64,000 nucleotides of DNA from Mortierella alpina. Taxonomy: Eukaryota; Mortierellomycota; Mortierellomycetes; Mortierellales; Mortierellaceae. This document shows positions 1 to 13,799 of the stretch, piece by piece. The translations under genes and the position numbers were made by a program. The DNA lies in assembly GCA_029449245.1 (NCBI GenBank), contig JANATF010000008.1, positions 1,984,001 through 2,048,000 on the forward strand, in the 5' to 3' direction. The notes below the pieces were generated by a model. It saw only the letters and a list, made by a program, of their open reading frames with translations, was not told the DNA's origin and searched no databases. The stretch's first letter is position 1. Each line of letters begins with the position of its first letter.

Positions 1-2932
1 GCCATTTCTGTGTAGCTATGCAGGTGGAAAACAACCAATAATTGTCAACTTTGAGAGCATTTTGTTTTCATGAGAGCGTGGTCTTCACCAATAAAATCTG
101 CAAACGGCAAGCAAACACTTACATCTCCAAGTCGATCTCGCCACTATCACCCACAAGAATGAATTTCCGATCCGGAAAATCCATAAGAATCTCCCGTATA
201 CAGCGGCGCTTGTTTTCACCTGGTGTCGTGAAATAGGTCTTGAGCACACTGTCGTGCATCCGAAGGTGGGCCGATCCTGGTGGAAACATATGCGTATGAA
301 AGAAATCCAGGAGTGAAGGGATCAACTGCCAAGGCGAGTTGGAGACGTAATGGATTGCAGCCCCACGGTTCCACCACGACTTGTAGACAGCTGCCATGCC
401 CTCAACTTCTTGCATGTCCTTAAGAAAGGTGTTTCTTAGAATAATCCGAGCTCCTGCGGTAACATTGGTTTCCTTGATCGTGTCATCAATGTCCGAGATA
501 ATCGAGATGCCTTCCGGCTCGATCAAATTGACGATTCCGTGGCTGGGTTCCGGAATGTCCTCATGATGCGCATGGAGTCGAAGAAACCTTGGGTGGCCAT
601 CAGCATCGGCTGCTGATGAATTCGTATCCTTCTGTCGACATCGATGCGCCTCGACTTCCTCATGGCTCATTCGAAGCGTGCCATCAAAGTGCCCTCCTGG
701 CCGCGAGGAGATGTGAATGGTTGGGAATCTACCTCGACCAAGGTCTTCATACCTTGTCAAGGTCTGTGTCTCGATGCTGGCTCCCGACTGTGCTCGGTTC
801 ACCAGATCGGGCTTGCTTGTCTCCAGATCAACATTGGCCAAGGTCTCAGAATAATTGGCACTGTAGACGGTGCTCAACTGAGAGGGTTGTGGATGCTGTT
901 GATGAGGCGACTTTAACGAGTCGCTTGAGGAATTGTTGTTCAGCTGAGACATGCTTACTGTGGGCTTGACCCTTCTCATAGCACCCCTGATAATCGCCGC
1001 CCCTTTACTCAGTCGTCCAGTTATTGTAGAGTCTTCCTTCTCAGGCGCTTCATGATGACTTTCGACCGGATATGCATGGCTGTCCTCTTCGGCGTATGGG
1101 CTGTTGTGCGCAATCTTGTGTTGCTTTTCCAGCGTCTGTAGACTATTCGTATCATCCTGATAGCTCCCATGATCCAAGTACTCCTCGTCCTCCTTTGCTC
1201 TCTTCACTGCGACTGATGGGTCTGGTTTGAGCGCGGTAACCGCAGAGTGTTGAAATGGGATTGCTCTTCTTTTTGCAGATTCTCTGTTCCGCTCATTGGC
1301 CAGGGATTCCAACAAAAACTCTCCTCGGTGATCCAACAGCTCCAGAGATTTCCGAAACATACGCTTCTCCTCTACCGCCTCAGCTGCCGCTAGTACGCCA
1401 TCGGTCGTCTCAAGCTCGTCCATGAGAACATCAACCGTAGAATCATGACACCCATCACCCTCAGAGCCTCCAGCAAGCTCCATACGTGTCGTTGTTGAGG
1501 CGAGACCGACACATTGGATCGAGAATTGGGCATCGCGAGTATTGCTGGTGAGGAACATGCCAAAGCGGGACTCTAGTGTCTCTAGTACCTTATTGTTGTC
1601 CTTCGTCACGCCTGCGATCTTTCGCGCCATACCTGAGAAAATAAAATAAAAATAGAGGGGGTGGAGCGGGTAAGCATCCTGCTCCAAAGTGGTGTAGTAC
1701 AGACGCTCAGATATATTAATTTGAGACGTGCATGAGCAACGTAATATGCAACATTCTGCACAAGCGACCAGATCTATAATGAGAGCTACTATCATTGCTG
1801 CTGTGATTTCGTGGGATGATGATGGAAAGAATCACTGTGTGGAACTCGCGTGTTTGCTTTTCTTTGGCTTGAGAGAACATCTCCCATCATGTCTTTCAAA
1901 CACGTTTTTTCTTTGTGCGCTGTGATTTGGTAGCACAGACTCATCCACACCCCCTTCTTCAATGCGTCCTCTCAATATAAATGGCGCAGACATGGCAACA
2001 ATGGCGATATATATTGGGCATACACAGCAAAGGCATACGTACTCATCACCAATCGCTTCCGACGATTCCATCTCTTGGAGAAAGCCCAGCCTCGCACGCG
2101 GATGTTCCAGTTAAGAGGGTCCTTTGAACCTAAGTATTCGAAGAATACAGGCAAACTGTTTTAGTGTAAATCAATTAATCAAGCCTGTCTCTGTCTTGCA
2201 TCGCGCGTCCATGATGAGGGTGGTGCGAGCAGTAAGCGGGTGAATGAAAATGAGGGTGCAGAGCAATCCGTCCTTTTCAGGGGAATAGGAAAAAAAAGAG
2301 CGCGACGGGCAGCATTGCTCTCTGTTCTCTGTCTCCCAGGATAAAGAAATGATCTCCGAGACAATTTAGAGCGAATAGGATGAAAGGGACAGCGAGCGAT
2401 CTGAGACAGTCGCATGGCAATATATTGATTGCATCGAGGCCCCATCTCCCTTACCAGAACGAGAATGCCGGGTCGCATAGGTTGGGAAGAGAAGACAGTG
2501 CTGCATCAGTTCCAACGGGGGTGCGCCTGGATCCACAGATGCGCTGTTGGTGCCGCTGGTGTAACTGCTACTGAGCGTGCTCTCGGTATGGCTCCGGGAA
2601 ATGCTGAATGCCAAGTTGTCTTCAGAGGCGGCGGCTGCGCTGTGGTCGAATGGTGACAGGTGCTGCCTTTGTTGAGGAGCGCAAGACGGCGACAGCAGGG
2701 TCATCTGTGGCAGGAGTGACGGCGAAGGCGAGGTCCTCCGAGGAGGCTGCTGCACTGCCGAAGCTGGCCCTGCCAGGGGTTCTGAGGTTGCTTCCTGCAG
2801 AGAATGTGCATGACGGGGGTCACGGCAATTGTGACGAGGGTATATTGAGGTAGCATCCTCTGATGGTGATACATGAGCGGTAAAGCTACGGTGATCTTTC
2901 ACGCTGTAGACTTCCAAATGGCTATGCGACAT
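1..2932 (-). CDS. App1-like phosphatidate phosphatase (3' end beyond window)
   Basis: Predicted to dephosphorylate phosphatidic acid to diacylglycerol, as yeast App1 does at actin/endocytic sites. I splice complement(<1..15, 123..1632, 2043..2129, 2455..2932); all junctions are GT-AG and keep frame. Exon 1 is a Ser/Pro-rich N-terminus ending in LLFPTYATRHSRSG. Exon 2 gives the family motif WNIRVRGWAFSKRW. Exon 3 begins MARKIAG and has ESRFGMFLTSNTRDAQFSI, a long low-complexity linker, then the catalytic HAD-like DIDDTIKETN at about residue 570 and FILVGDSGEIDLE. The last visible junction restores EIYTEMA, as expected after the GDSGE motif. The start at 2932 is the only ATG opening this frame. 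The introns of 410 and 325 nt are long for this window. The C-terminus lies outside. Family assignment is firm; substrate is inferred from the family. Confidence 0.88.
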
Positions 2933-4060
2933 GGGTCTTGTGAATAGGATTGTTGGTGGTCTGTGGTAGCTGCTGGGAGTAGAGCAAGGGTATATAGAGT
3001 GGTGATCAAAGCGCCGAACGAACTAGTCAAACTGTATATACAAAAAAGGGCCTTGCAAGAAGGCGGTGTGATGGAGCGAAAGAAAGTGGTTAGCATGGGC
3101 CCAAGGGAATGCCGAATATGTCCGAGTGATGAATTACGAGCAATGAATGACGAGCGGTGAATGATGGTGATGCAATGAAGGGAGCGAGAGAGAGAGAGAG
3201 AGGAGGGAGCGCAAGGAGGGAGAGAGACATAATTTGCGAAGTCAAAGATAATGCAGCCCGGTTCCCGCCTTGCAGCCCAGATACCCGGGCCATTGCATTC
3301 CAAGCGGCCATCAGTCCCGTGTCTCCTATTCCCACTTCCGAATTGCCGCCGTATCCATCGCTGTGCCTGCTCTTGGCCATCTCTCTGTCTTCCAGCTGGG
3401 ACTTCAAGGGCAGTGTGGAATGTCGTTGCCGATCCAATCCTTGCTTTTCCAGACTCTTGAGCAAATCACATGGAGGGTGTGGGCGGTCTCGAATTTGCAA
3501 GCCTATGTTATACGGTTGCCCAATGTGTGGTCTGCCCATCATTGCAGCGCGACCAAGCGAGATCAAGCAAGATCAGAGAACGCCTTCAAAGCAGCCAGTG
3601 GCCATGAGTGTCCGCTCACTGTATGCAGTCCTATACTTTCCTGACACCGCCTGCTTGGCTCGCCCCTTGCATCGACCATGAGGCAAGATGACTAAGGAAG
3701 ATGTGATGGCTCCTGGCTTTTTGCAATGGTGAGCGCCCCGCTAACGGCAGCTCAGATAAAGCACTCGACAAAGGCAAAAGCAAGGAAGAGCAAAGCAAGG
3801 TAAAGCAAGGACTTGCAGCGCGAGTCAAGTCTACAGCACACCAGAAACCAGACGCCACGACGCCCAAACCCACAGGTGCATCCTTCAAGACGACATAAGG
3901 TTGTGGATCTATTCTCGTCCACAGCAAGGGCCCTACCTACCCCTTGAAAAAGTCCCTTCATATCGTGAACATTTACTTCACCACGCGTGATGTGCCCTTT
4001 GAACTCGCGCTTTTTTTAATGGCAAAATGGGAGGTCTTGTCAAGCAGCCCTACTGCCAAA
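2933..4060. other. Intergenic region between the App1-like and Cdc5 genes
   Basis: No frame here combines a family motif with splice sites. A purine-rich (GA)n tract lies at about 3183-3205. Both neighbours are on the minus strand, so this should hold the promoter of the App1-like gene and the 3' end of the Cdc5 gene. Several open frames exist on both strands, but they are rich in Ser/Leu/Arg and read as low-complexity shadows. Confidence 0.5.
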
Positions 4061-6966
<2,906 letters not shown>

Positions 6967-7193
6967 GGTTAAGATGTGGTGAAGAGATCAAGATCGCGGT
7001 GCGGTTGACTTCATCTTTAAGGTGGGAGAAGAGTGGCTCGGTCACTCAGCGCCCGCTCCGTCATCAAAATATCACATGACTTACTGATGTGAGAGCACAT
7101 CAAAGGCTCCCTCTGTCTTGATTGGTGGGCTCCCATTGTCTGCGCTTGTACCAGGGGCAGCAGTAAAGGGAGTTAGCATACCCTCAAAAGCAG

Positions 7194-7243
7194 AATACCG
7201 ACTGATGTGTTCCTGCAGAGTACCGACTGATGTGTTCCTGCAG
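7194..7243. repeat. 25-bp tandem duplication inside coding sequence
   Basis: Two adjacent 25-bp units, 7194-7218 and 7219-7243, differ by one base. Twenty-five is not a multiple of three. On the minus strand, one unit keeps the frame ...QEHISRYSAFEGMLTPF...; two units divert it to a stop about a dozen codons later. Confidence 0.85.
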
Positions 7244-8721
7244 TGGCCCCACTCCAATCTTTGCTCGGCGAGAGATGATCGCCTCAATCTCGTTCATAGA
7301 AGGATAGGTGGCATTATTGAGGATGATCTTTTCAGCCTTGCGTGCCTGCAGTTTGCGATTGAAGTTGCTGGTAACTTTGATACAACGATGCGCGGGAGAC
7401 GAGGCTACTCCTCGCCCTCTTGACTTGTGGATCGGGAGGCAGCGTGGTGCAAGTACTGGTGATCACTTCACCGAGATCCAACCCTGCCACATGTAAAGTA
7501 CCCTGGGGCGCATCGAGGTGCGCTTGGACTTTCGCGTCGAGGTCTTCATTCCCTTCAAGAAGATGAACCCCAATCAACGGCGAGCTGCTAGCCTTGAGTG
7601 GGTCTAGTTTTCGCTGAGAGGTATCAAAGGCCCAACCTTGCACAACGAGGCCGTTGGTCGTGATGGCGCCGCTATTCACTTTATAGCGCTTTGGTCTGCG
7701 TGCCTTCTACGAGGACCTGGCAAAGGTGGTATAATAAGAAAGAGGTCATTTTCATTTGCACAGGCATCCGCAAGGCCAAGTTGGCCAACATATTTTTATC
7801 CTTTTCACTTCTCACTTACCCCTCTCGACATCCTCGTTTGCAGCTTGCTTTTGGCTCCTCTCATCCCACTGGCGTTTCAGGTTCGTGTGCAGTCCGTCCT
7901 CATCCGCACAGTACTCTTTCATCGAAATGGTCACTTTGCGGTATCGCGTCCATTCGAAAATAACTCTTGAGGTAACCCCTCATCTGCAGTAAATAACAAT
8001 GCCATTGTCGACCTAGTAGGGCAGTACGTGCTCATAAGCGCATCGTGCAAACCATTATCACCAAGTTGTAACTGTTCAGACGTTCCTGCACAAGGCCCTG
8101 CGCACCGACTAACATCGCGGGATCTTGGACCCCACTCTGGTAAATGTCTCGCCACGTAATCGCCATATCCTATCGTCTCAGTGCAAGATGCAATGTTGCC
8201 TGGAGCCCTGACGATGTGGCAAGGATTTTGGGGCCCAAGTTTCGTCGTAAGAGGGTTTCCAATGATCCAAGCTCTAGCATCACCATCGCGTGGCGCAAAC
8301 TCAGTTCAAACCAGCGGGTTAAAGATCTCGTCTTCTGCACGCTGTCTTGAGGGATACTTGTCGCGACCGCAGATAGCTGCGCGACTCGCGTGGTCACAGT
8401 CGTGTCGTCTGGCTTGGATGCCGTTGCCTCCAGAAGGGCCATTGCTTCCTCCCGAGTAGCCGTCATCTCGTCAGCGACCTCATCTTGCTGGCCCTGTACA
8501 AACCCTTGGGCGGCCTGCTGCAGCGCACGGCCTGTGCTGGAGCTGACTGAAGGCACGGAAGAGGATGGGCCTATCAATTGCAGTGGATAGATGGGATGTG
8601 GTAGATATGATTGCTCGCTTGAAAGATGCAATAGTCCATGTTACAGCCAGCCCCTTGTGCAATACAGTACCTCCCATGCCGTATTCCGTATTCCTGGCTG
8701 AGATTCTGAACCTCGGCACCG

Positions 8722-8746
8722 TGTCGTCGTCGTCGTCGTCGTCGTC
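8722..8746. repeat. (GTC)n trinucleotide run
   Basis: Eight consecutive GTC units on the plus strand encode a run of Asp residues on the minus strand, in the acidic EEEDDDD segment of the unidentified gene. Confidence 0.85.
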
Positions 8747-9071
8747 TTCCTCCTCCTTCGTCTTCCTGCTCCTGTTGTTGCTGCCGTCTAACGGTCGTTT
8801 TGGGGGCTGGGTTACTGCTACGAGCGTTATTCGCCTCTTGGGTCCATTGTACCCACCGATAGCTCGTCCGCCTTCTGAGGTTTCTCTGGGCAGGCTGTGG
8901 TGCCCTAGCACTAGCAATCGATGATTAGGTGATTTGGTTAGCAAAGAAGCAAACAAGAACAACAACAAAAAGCGTCTTGTGGTTGTTATGGGCCCTGCCA
9001 TCTATCAAGTGTACCTTGGCATCTTGGATGTGTAAATACGCTTTGCCTGGAGCATATTTTACACCGATTCG

Positions 9072-9590
9072 CTATTGGGTCTTTGAGGTGCCGCCACCTC
9101 CGGTCCAGCTGGGGTTCCTGCCTGGTTGACAAGGATCAACCAGAAGTTTGAGGTGTCTGTAGTCCCGACAGTCCTCTGATACTGCCGTAGCGGGTGCCAG
9201 GTGCTGCAGACGGGCAGGTCTGCCAGAGAGGCCCGGCAACCTTCTGATGGCTCTGTAGTTCTTGACAAGTCCGTAGTGGGGGACATACTTGCAGAAGTTG
9301 GAGGTCGACACAACTGCAAGGAGCTGCAGTTTGTCCTCGTCCATCTGGAAACTCCTAACAACGTCTTCACGGCTGGTCAGCTCGAGGCCGCCTTTCGCTG
9401 GCATCTGCACCTTGGTGACAGGCCGATGCTTAAGGAGATCGCTATCTCGCGTCAAAGTAGCAAAGTTGGGGTCATTGCTAGCTTCGGCGTTCCTCGCGAT
9501 GTACACATCTGCTTCCCCGGTGCAGGCGTGCACGTTCCAAGCGAGTGCGATCAGACGGTTCCTGATAGACTTCTTCTCCAAGGCTGTCAT
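9072..9590 (-). pseudogene. Remnant of a FEN1/XPG-like nuclease related to the 57-kb gene
   Basis: This 172-codon frame aligns by eye with the nuclease domain encoded at 57.4-57.8 kb. Shared landmarks in the same order: ALAWNVHACTGEADVYIAR here against ALGWNVCECPGESDVCVAR there; LTRDSDLLKH against SVDSYLFLH; KYVPHYGLVKNYRAIRRL against KNVPNMGLKRNCKAIQAL. In FEN1/XPG proteins these are the acidic metal-binding clusters and the helix-2-turn-helix. Here the D-S-D pair is kept, but the late Asp of the SDY motif is replaced by Asn (TSNFCKYVP). No N-terminal domain or RuvC partner was found next to it, so it is probably a 5'- and 3'-truncated copy. Confidence 0.6.
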
Positions 9591-12500
9591 TTCGCCGATC
9601 CGCTTAGTCTTGGAAAGCCAACTTCTAATTATTTCTTATCTCACTTATCTTTCTAGCTGCGGTTTAGAACAGTTCACATCTGTTCGAGCTCGCATAATAT
9701 AAGAGCCGCACCATGTATTGGAGTAGTCATTACTCTGTGGAGACGATCGAGGATGTGGATCTAAAAGTTAATGTTTTCTTGCAATTGATTCATGGTGCAT
9801 CTGGCGACACTATCAACTGCGAAATTGCCGTCTTAGGTCTCTAGGGCAAATTTATGGAGAATGGATGTTGCCTCTAGACCTTCGAGGACACTTTTGGCAG
9901 AGTGCCCATGACCAAACCCTCCGCTGATGTTGATCCTAGATTTTCCTGTTATGGGCAATTCGATGCGGGAATACGGCAACAGAGTTCATCTAGCCTAAGC
10001 AGGACTTCGGCTCCAAAAAAGAAAGCCCAATAGTATATTGAATCACAATCTATTCTGCGGATGACCTCCTTGTACGTTTAGAGTTTCCTAATTCTGCACA
10101 GAGTATTCGCTTCTGGATTAGACCAACCCAAAGCATCAAAGTATGCCCGAGGTGGAGAGAGTGTTGACAGGGTACTTTGCCACTTGTATATGAACCTCTG
10201 TGCAACGAGCACACCATCTTTTTTTGTTCTTACTTTTCTATTGCTCTTCTTGCATTCCAATCTTCAATGCTTGGTAGGATTTATGCATGGTAAGCATCCA
10301 CTCGGTGAATTGTTTGGCTACTGGTGCCTTGCTCGTCCCGAATGCAAGTTAGTGTAGCCATGATTGCTCTCTTGGGATCATTCACGGTTTTATTGCAAAA
10401 CAATAGGTTGTGAGCGGAAACATGGGGGAATGAGCTCATCACAAAATAAAAAGTGGTTGAAGCGAGCGTTCAAATAATGACTGAAATTATTATGGAAGGG
10501 TCCAGAACGTCTTCCATGGTCTTTTTCTCACTATTTTTTGCTCGCCGTCCGCCCTCTGCCACGTTTTCCGTCTCTTAGGCAAACTGCTCACTGACACCGC
10601 AACCCTCAGCCGTGATCTTCATCTAAGAATATGCCTGACGGAAGGACGGAAGGACGGAAGGACGGAAGGACGGAAGGACGGAAGGACAGAGAGAATAAAG
10701 GAAGTAAGAGAGCCCTGCTCTCGTAACAGCGTGCATTTTTTTTCTTTTATTTGATCAAGTCAGGGAGCGGGGGAAGAGGTATGCGCCTCTCATGCAATGC
10801 TGTTGTGAGCGTCTTGCCACGGGGAGAACAGGCACTAGATCATTATACACTAACAACACAAATGGTGAGCGAAACTTGATATTTGTAATGCTGGCTATAG
10901 CCTTGCTTAGTTGAGAGCTCTCACTCGTCGTTGTCTCCCTGCCCGTCTAGAAGTATCTACGTATTGTACTGTAGTCTATGTTTTATGGCCTCAATGTCTC
11001 GAGCCCTCCTTCACGTTCAAAGTCAGCCCGATGGATCGAAAGAGATCTAGTCGGAACCAAGATCAGAGCGAATGCAGAGAGTACGCCGCGTCTAAAATGA
11101 GGCACTTTGAGAGTTATTTGCCGCGAAAAATAACACGCTTCATTAGCATCCGAGCCATATTTGGGCACAGCTCAACTTTCTTTCAAGAAATTATCCGAAA
11201 AGCGAAGTCAGCGAACTCTCTTTTTTGACACCTGTCCCTGGAGAACAACGTTTCCTGTGTTCTCACACATTGAAGGATGTCAAGCGACCAATATAGCAGA
11301 GGACACGGCTAGACACGCGCTACTGAACCAGTCTTTTTTTTTTAGTGCCCCGCGCGTTCCTTTCATTCTCCTCTCTTCGCACCCGTTCAGGAGTTTAAAC
11401 ACATCCATCCTAAGTCCCAGGCGAGCGGAACAAGGCAAGCAACATAACTGCTGTAGACTATAAGCGATCTGGTTTCGGGATCAGTCATGGAGATGATGCG
11501 CAGAGCAAGCAGCGGAATGGAAGGACTCTTTTCTGCCTAGTTGCATTAAGGTTGAGTGTTTGTGCCTATTTTTAAAAACCACGCGGGTTGAGTCGCCGGG
11601 CACCAAAAGTGCAATTTGCGGTGGGGAGCTAAACCATGCGTGCATCTGCCTCCGCCCTGCTTTACATATTTTAATTATGAGGGGTACAGTCGCAAGTACG
11701 GGATGGTTAGTAAAAACAAGAAGTACAGTACATCAATCGAAGCTGAGCTCACGTAAAGAAAATGCCAACGATGCATCAGTCAAGCAACGCATAACCTTGT
11801 GCTGCTGACCAAGACATGAGACGCAACATAGCTATTTTCATAGGCAGAGAGGAGTGTAAAAAACAAAGAGCAGACTACCTAGCTCGCAAATTTAACACTC
11901 GTCGATGCCTCTCACTTTGTTTATGTAAGAGACATTGTGCATGGGGTTGTTGTGGAGAATGATGGTACGAAAGCAAAAAATAAGGGGGGAGGGGGCGGGA
12001 TGAGTGGCCAGGACAGACCCAATCGACATGACAGTGGACGGAGGTGGGCACTTTCACGGGATAGGCTGAAGACACACGTCAATTTGCAAAAGGTTTGGTC
12101 GCTCACCTCCCCTGTGCACTGCAATGCCTTTTGGGCAGCGATGACACCAAGCATAATGCAGAACCCTTTGAAGCATAAAGGTCTCAATGCATCTTAGAGC
12201 AGCATTGCTATTGTGTGACAACAGTGCCTTGTATGACCATATGAATACGCAGTTTGTATTGTGGGACCAGAGAAAAGCCAGGGGTATGATTATTACAAAG
12301 GGACTAATTTATATTATTTGAATGGTGGGATTATTGTGGTAGGGTGGGAAAACGGAAGGGTGTGCGCAAGCCTTCATGGGGGAAAATAGGTTTGAGAAAG
12401 AAAAGCAAGTGAAGCAGCAAAGGCAAGCAGGAATGGAGTCGGACCGGGACCTTTGGATAGGTGAACGAAGGACCCACTCTGCTTTTGTGATTTGGATATT

Positions 12501-12643
12501 TTGGGGAGACATATTGGCTTTTTTTTTTTCTTTTTTTTTTGCAATGGTGTTTGTCGGGCAATTGTCTTTTGGTTGCAGTACAGGCAGTTTGGTCGAGTGT
12601 TGGCCACTGTCCCTTGCTGCAGTTAGGCCTGCTAGGAGTCCGT
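9591..12643. other. Gene-poor region
   Basis: About 3 kb with no recognisable protein. It holds an 8-bp tandem repeat at 10637-10687, poly-T tracts near 11331 and 12520-12540, and AT-rich stretches. Short open frames on both strands lack family motifs and sensible splice structure. Sequence just upstream of the FEN-like remnant (9600-10300) might hold more decayed element, but I could not recognise it. Confidence 0.5.
10637..10687. repeat. 8-bp tandem repeat (GACGGAAG)n
   Basis: Just over six perfect copies of an 8-bp unit lie in a non-coding stretch and are followed by purine-rich sequence. It is a minisatellite with no associated gene. Confidence 0.95.
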
Positions 12644-13491
12644 TCACAGTATTCCAGTTACCAATCCCTCGAGCTCTGCGCTGTTTCCTGTGGACGAATG
12701 CTCTTCGCCATCGACGAAGGCTGCGTACCGGATCATTGTGGTTGGAAGAACCTCCACCTTGGACCCGTACTCATAAAACTCGGCATAGTTTACCAACACA
12801 AACGGGATCGTGGTGATGTTGCCATTCTCAAGTGCCTTCGCACACACGTGCATCTTGTGCTCTGCAATCTTTCCCCAACTAAGCAAGGAGGCGGTGAATG
12901 GTCAGAGACAGAGAGGAGAGAGGAGGGAGGGCGGTTAGTCAAATCATCAGATGCAACAAGGTTGAGGCGGGGGGAGGGGGCGTTGACAATTCCAGTTCAT
13001 TTCGCGCTCTGCTGCCAAGACATCCGAGAGGGTTTAGGTGGAGGTGCACAGCTGCAATGTCGTGTCTCGCCCCCTTTCCTCCCGATCAAAAAGTGTGAAA
13101 AACAATCGTTTGTTCTTATTAAACCAAATCAGCCAGGAGAGTGGAAACAAGACCAAGAGCGCTCTCACCCCTCGCTTCTCGGTCCTCCCTTCTCGGTCCC
13201 GTCCTTCCTCCCTTGCGTCCTCCTCTGTGCGTCGCTCCCTCAATCCAATACACTCACTCACTCTCGTACACACCCACCCACCCACACATATATGTATACA
13301 AATACCCTCTCACTCTATCTCCCTTCATATATAATACAACAGAGCCGAGGAAGAAGCACCTTTGGCTTGACTTACGGCATTGCATAGCTGTAGTATAGGA
13401 CAATTGCCCTCCGATTGCCTCTGACGAGTTCATCAAGTTGCTCCTGCGACTGGCACTTGACAATTATCGAGGATTCGCCGCCAAGGGTCAT
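12644..13491 (-). CDS. Thioredoxin-fold protein apparently lacking the CxxC active site
   Basis: Spliced as complement(12644..12878, 13376..13491), giving 116 residues, the usual thioredoxin length. Exon 1 reads MTLGGESSIIVKCQSQEQLD then ELVRGNRRAIVLYYSYAM, which matches the thioredoxin beta1-alpha1-beta2 start. Exon 2 continues WGKIAEHKMHVCAKALENGN, TTIPFVLVNYAEFYEYGSK and the cis-proline strand VEVLPTTMIRYAAFVDGEE, ending at a normal C-terminus. The position of the WCGPCK motif is occupied by YSYAMPWGKI, so both redox cysteines are missing in this model. The 497-nt intron is unusually long and might hide a small exon carrying the active site; I saw no convincing one. If the model holds, the protein is a non-catalytic thioredoxin-like protein. 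Confidence 0.6.
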
Positions 13492-13742
13492 TTTGATGAG
13501 GTGTGGTGTTCCGGGAGCACGATGAGCGGGGTATAGGTGACGAGAGAACGGCCAAAGAGTCAGGTATAATTCAATGGTCAGGCGCTATACAGGTCGGCAG
13601 CGGTGGTGGCGAAGAGGCTGGCTACTGCTGGACGAAACGCTTGCTGCGGGAAAAGCTGGCGTGCTGCGGGGAGGAAGACTTCTGCAAGGACGCTTGAGGA
13701 CCAAGGCTGGGCTTGGCAAAGAGAATATGCGTGGAGTGAACG

Positions 13743-13796
13743 TGAGTACGAGAGAGTGAGAGAGTGAGAGAGTGAGAGAGTGAGAGAGTGAGAGGA
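13743..13796. repeat. (GAGAGTGA)n purine-rich tandem repeat
   Basis: Several copies of a GAGAGTGA unit lie upstream of the thioredoxin-fold gene, possibly in its promoter. No coding function is seen. Confidence 0.85.
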
Positions 13797-13799
13797 GGA

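Larger units (their letters stand above)
7081..9001 (-). pseudogene. Unidentified multi-exon gene, reading frame broken
   Basis: I do not recognise this protein. Coding-like pieces on the minus strand, in order: about 9001-8670 (an N-terminus with an Asp8 run), 8573-8180 (acceptor GATAG at 8574-8578; segment with TRWFELSLRHAMVMLELGSL and LLRRNLGPKILATSS), 7985-7833 (FEWTRYRKVTISMKEYCADE up to a GTAAGT donor), and 7700-7081 (GLVVQGWAFDTSQRKLDPLK, then IILNNATYPSMNEIEAIISR). In the last piece the frame changes near 7370 with no room for an intron, and a 25-bp tandem duplication at 7194-7243 shifts the frame again into a stop. This suggests a decayed gene, though some breaks could reflect my splicing. 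Boundaries are approximate. Confidence 0.4.

Noticed and set aside
8565-8924. Plus-strand frame with a long serine run
   Set aside because: The Ser run is the antisense reading of the (GTC)n tract that encodes an Asp run on the minus strand.
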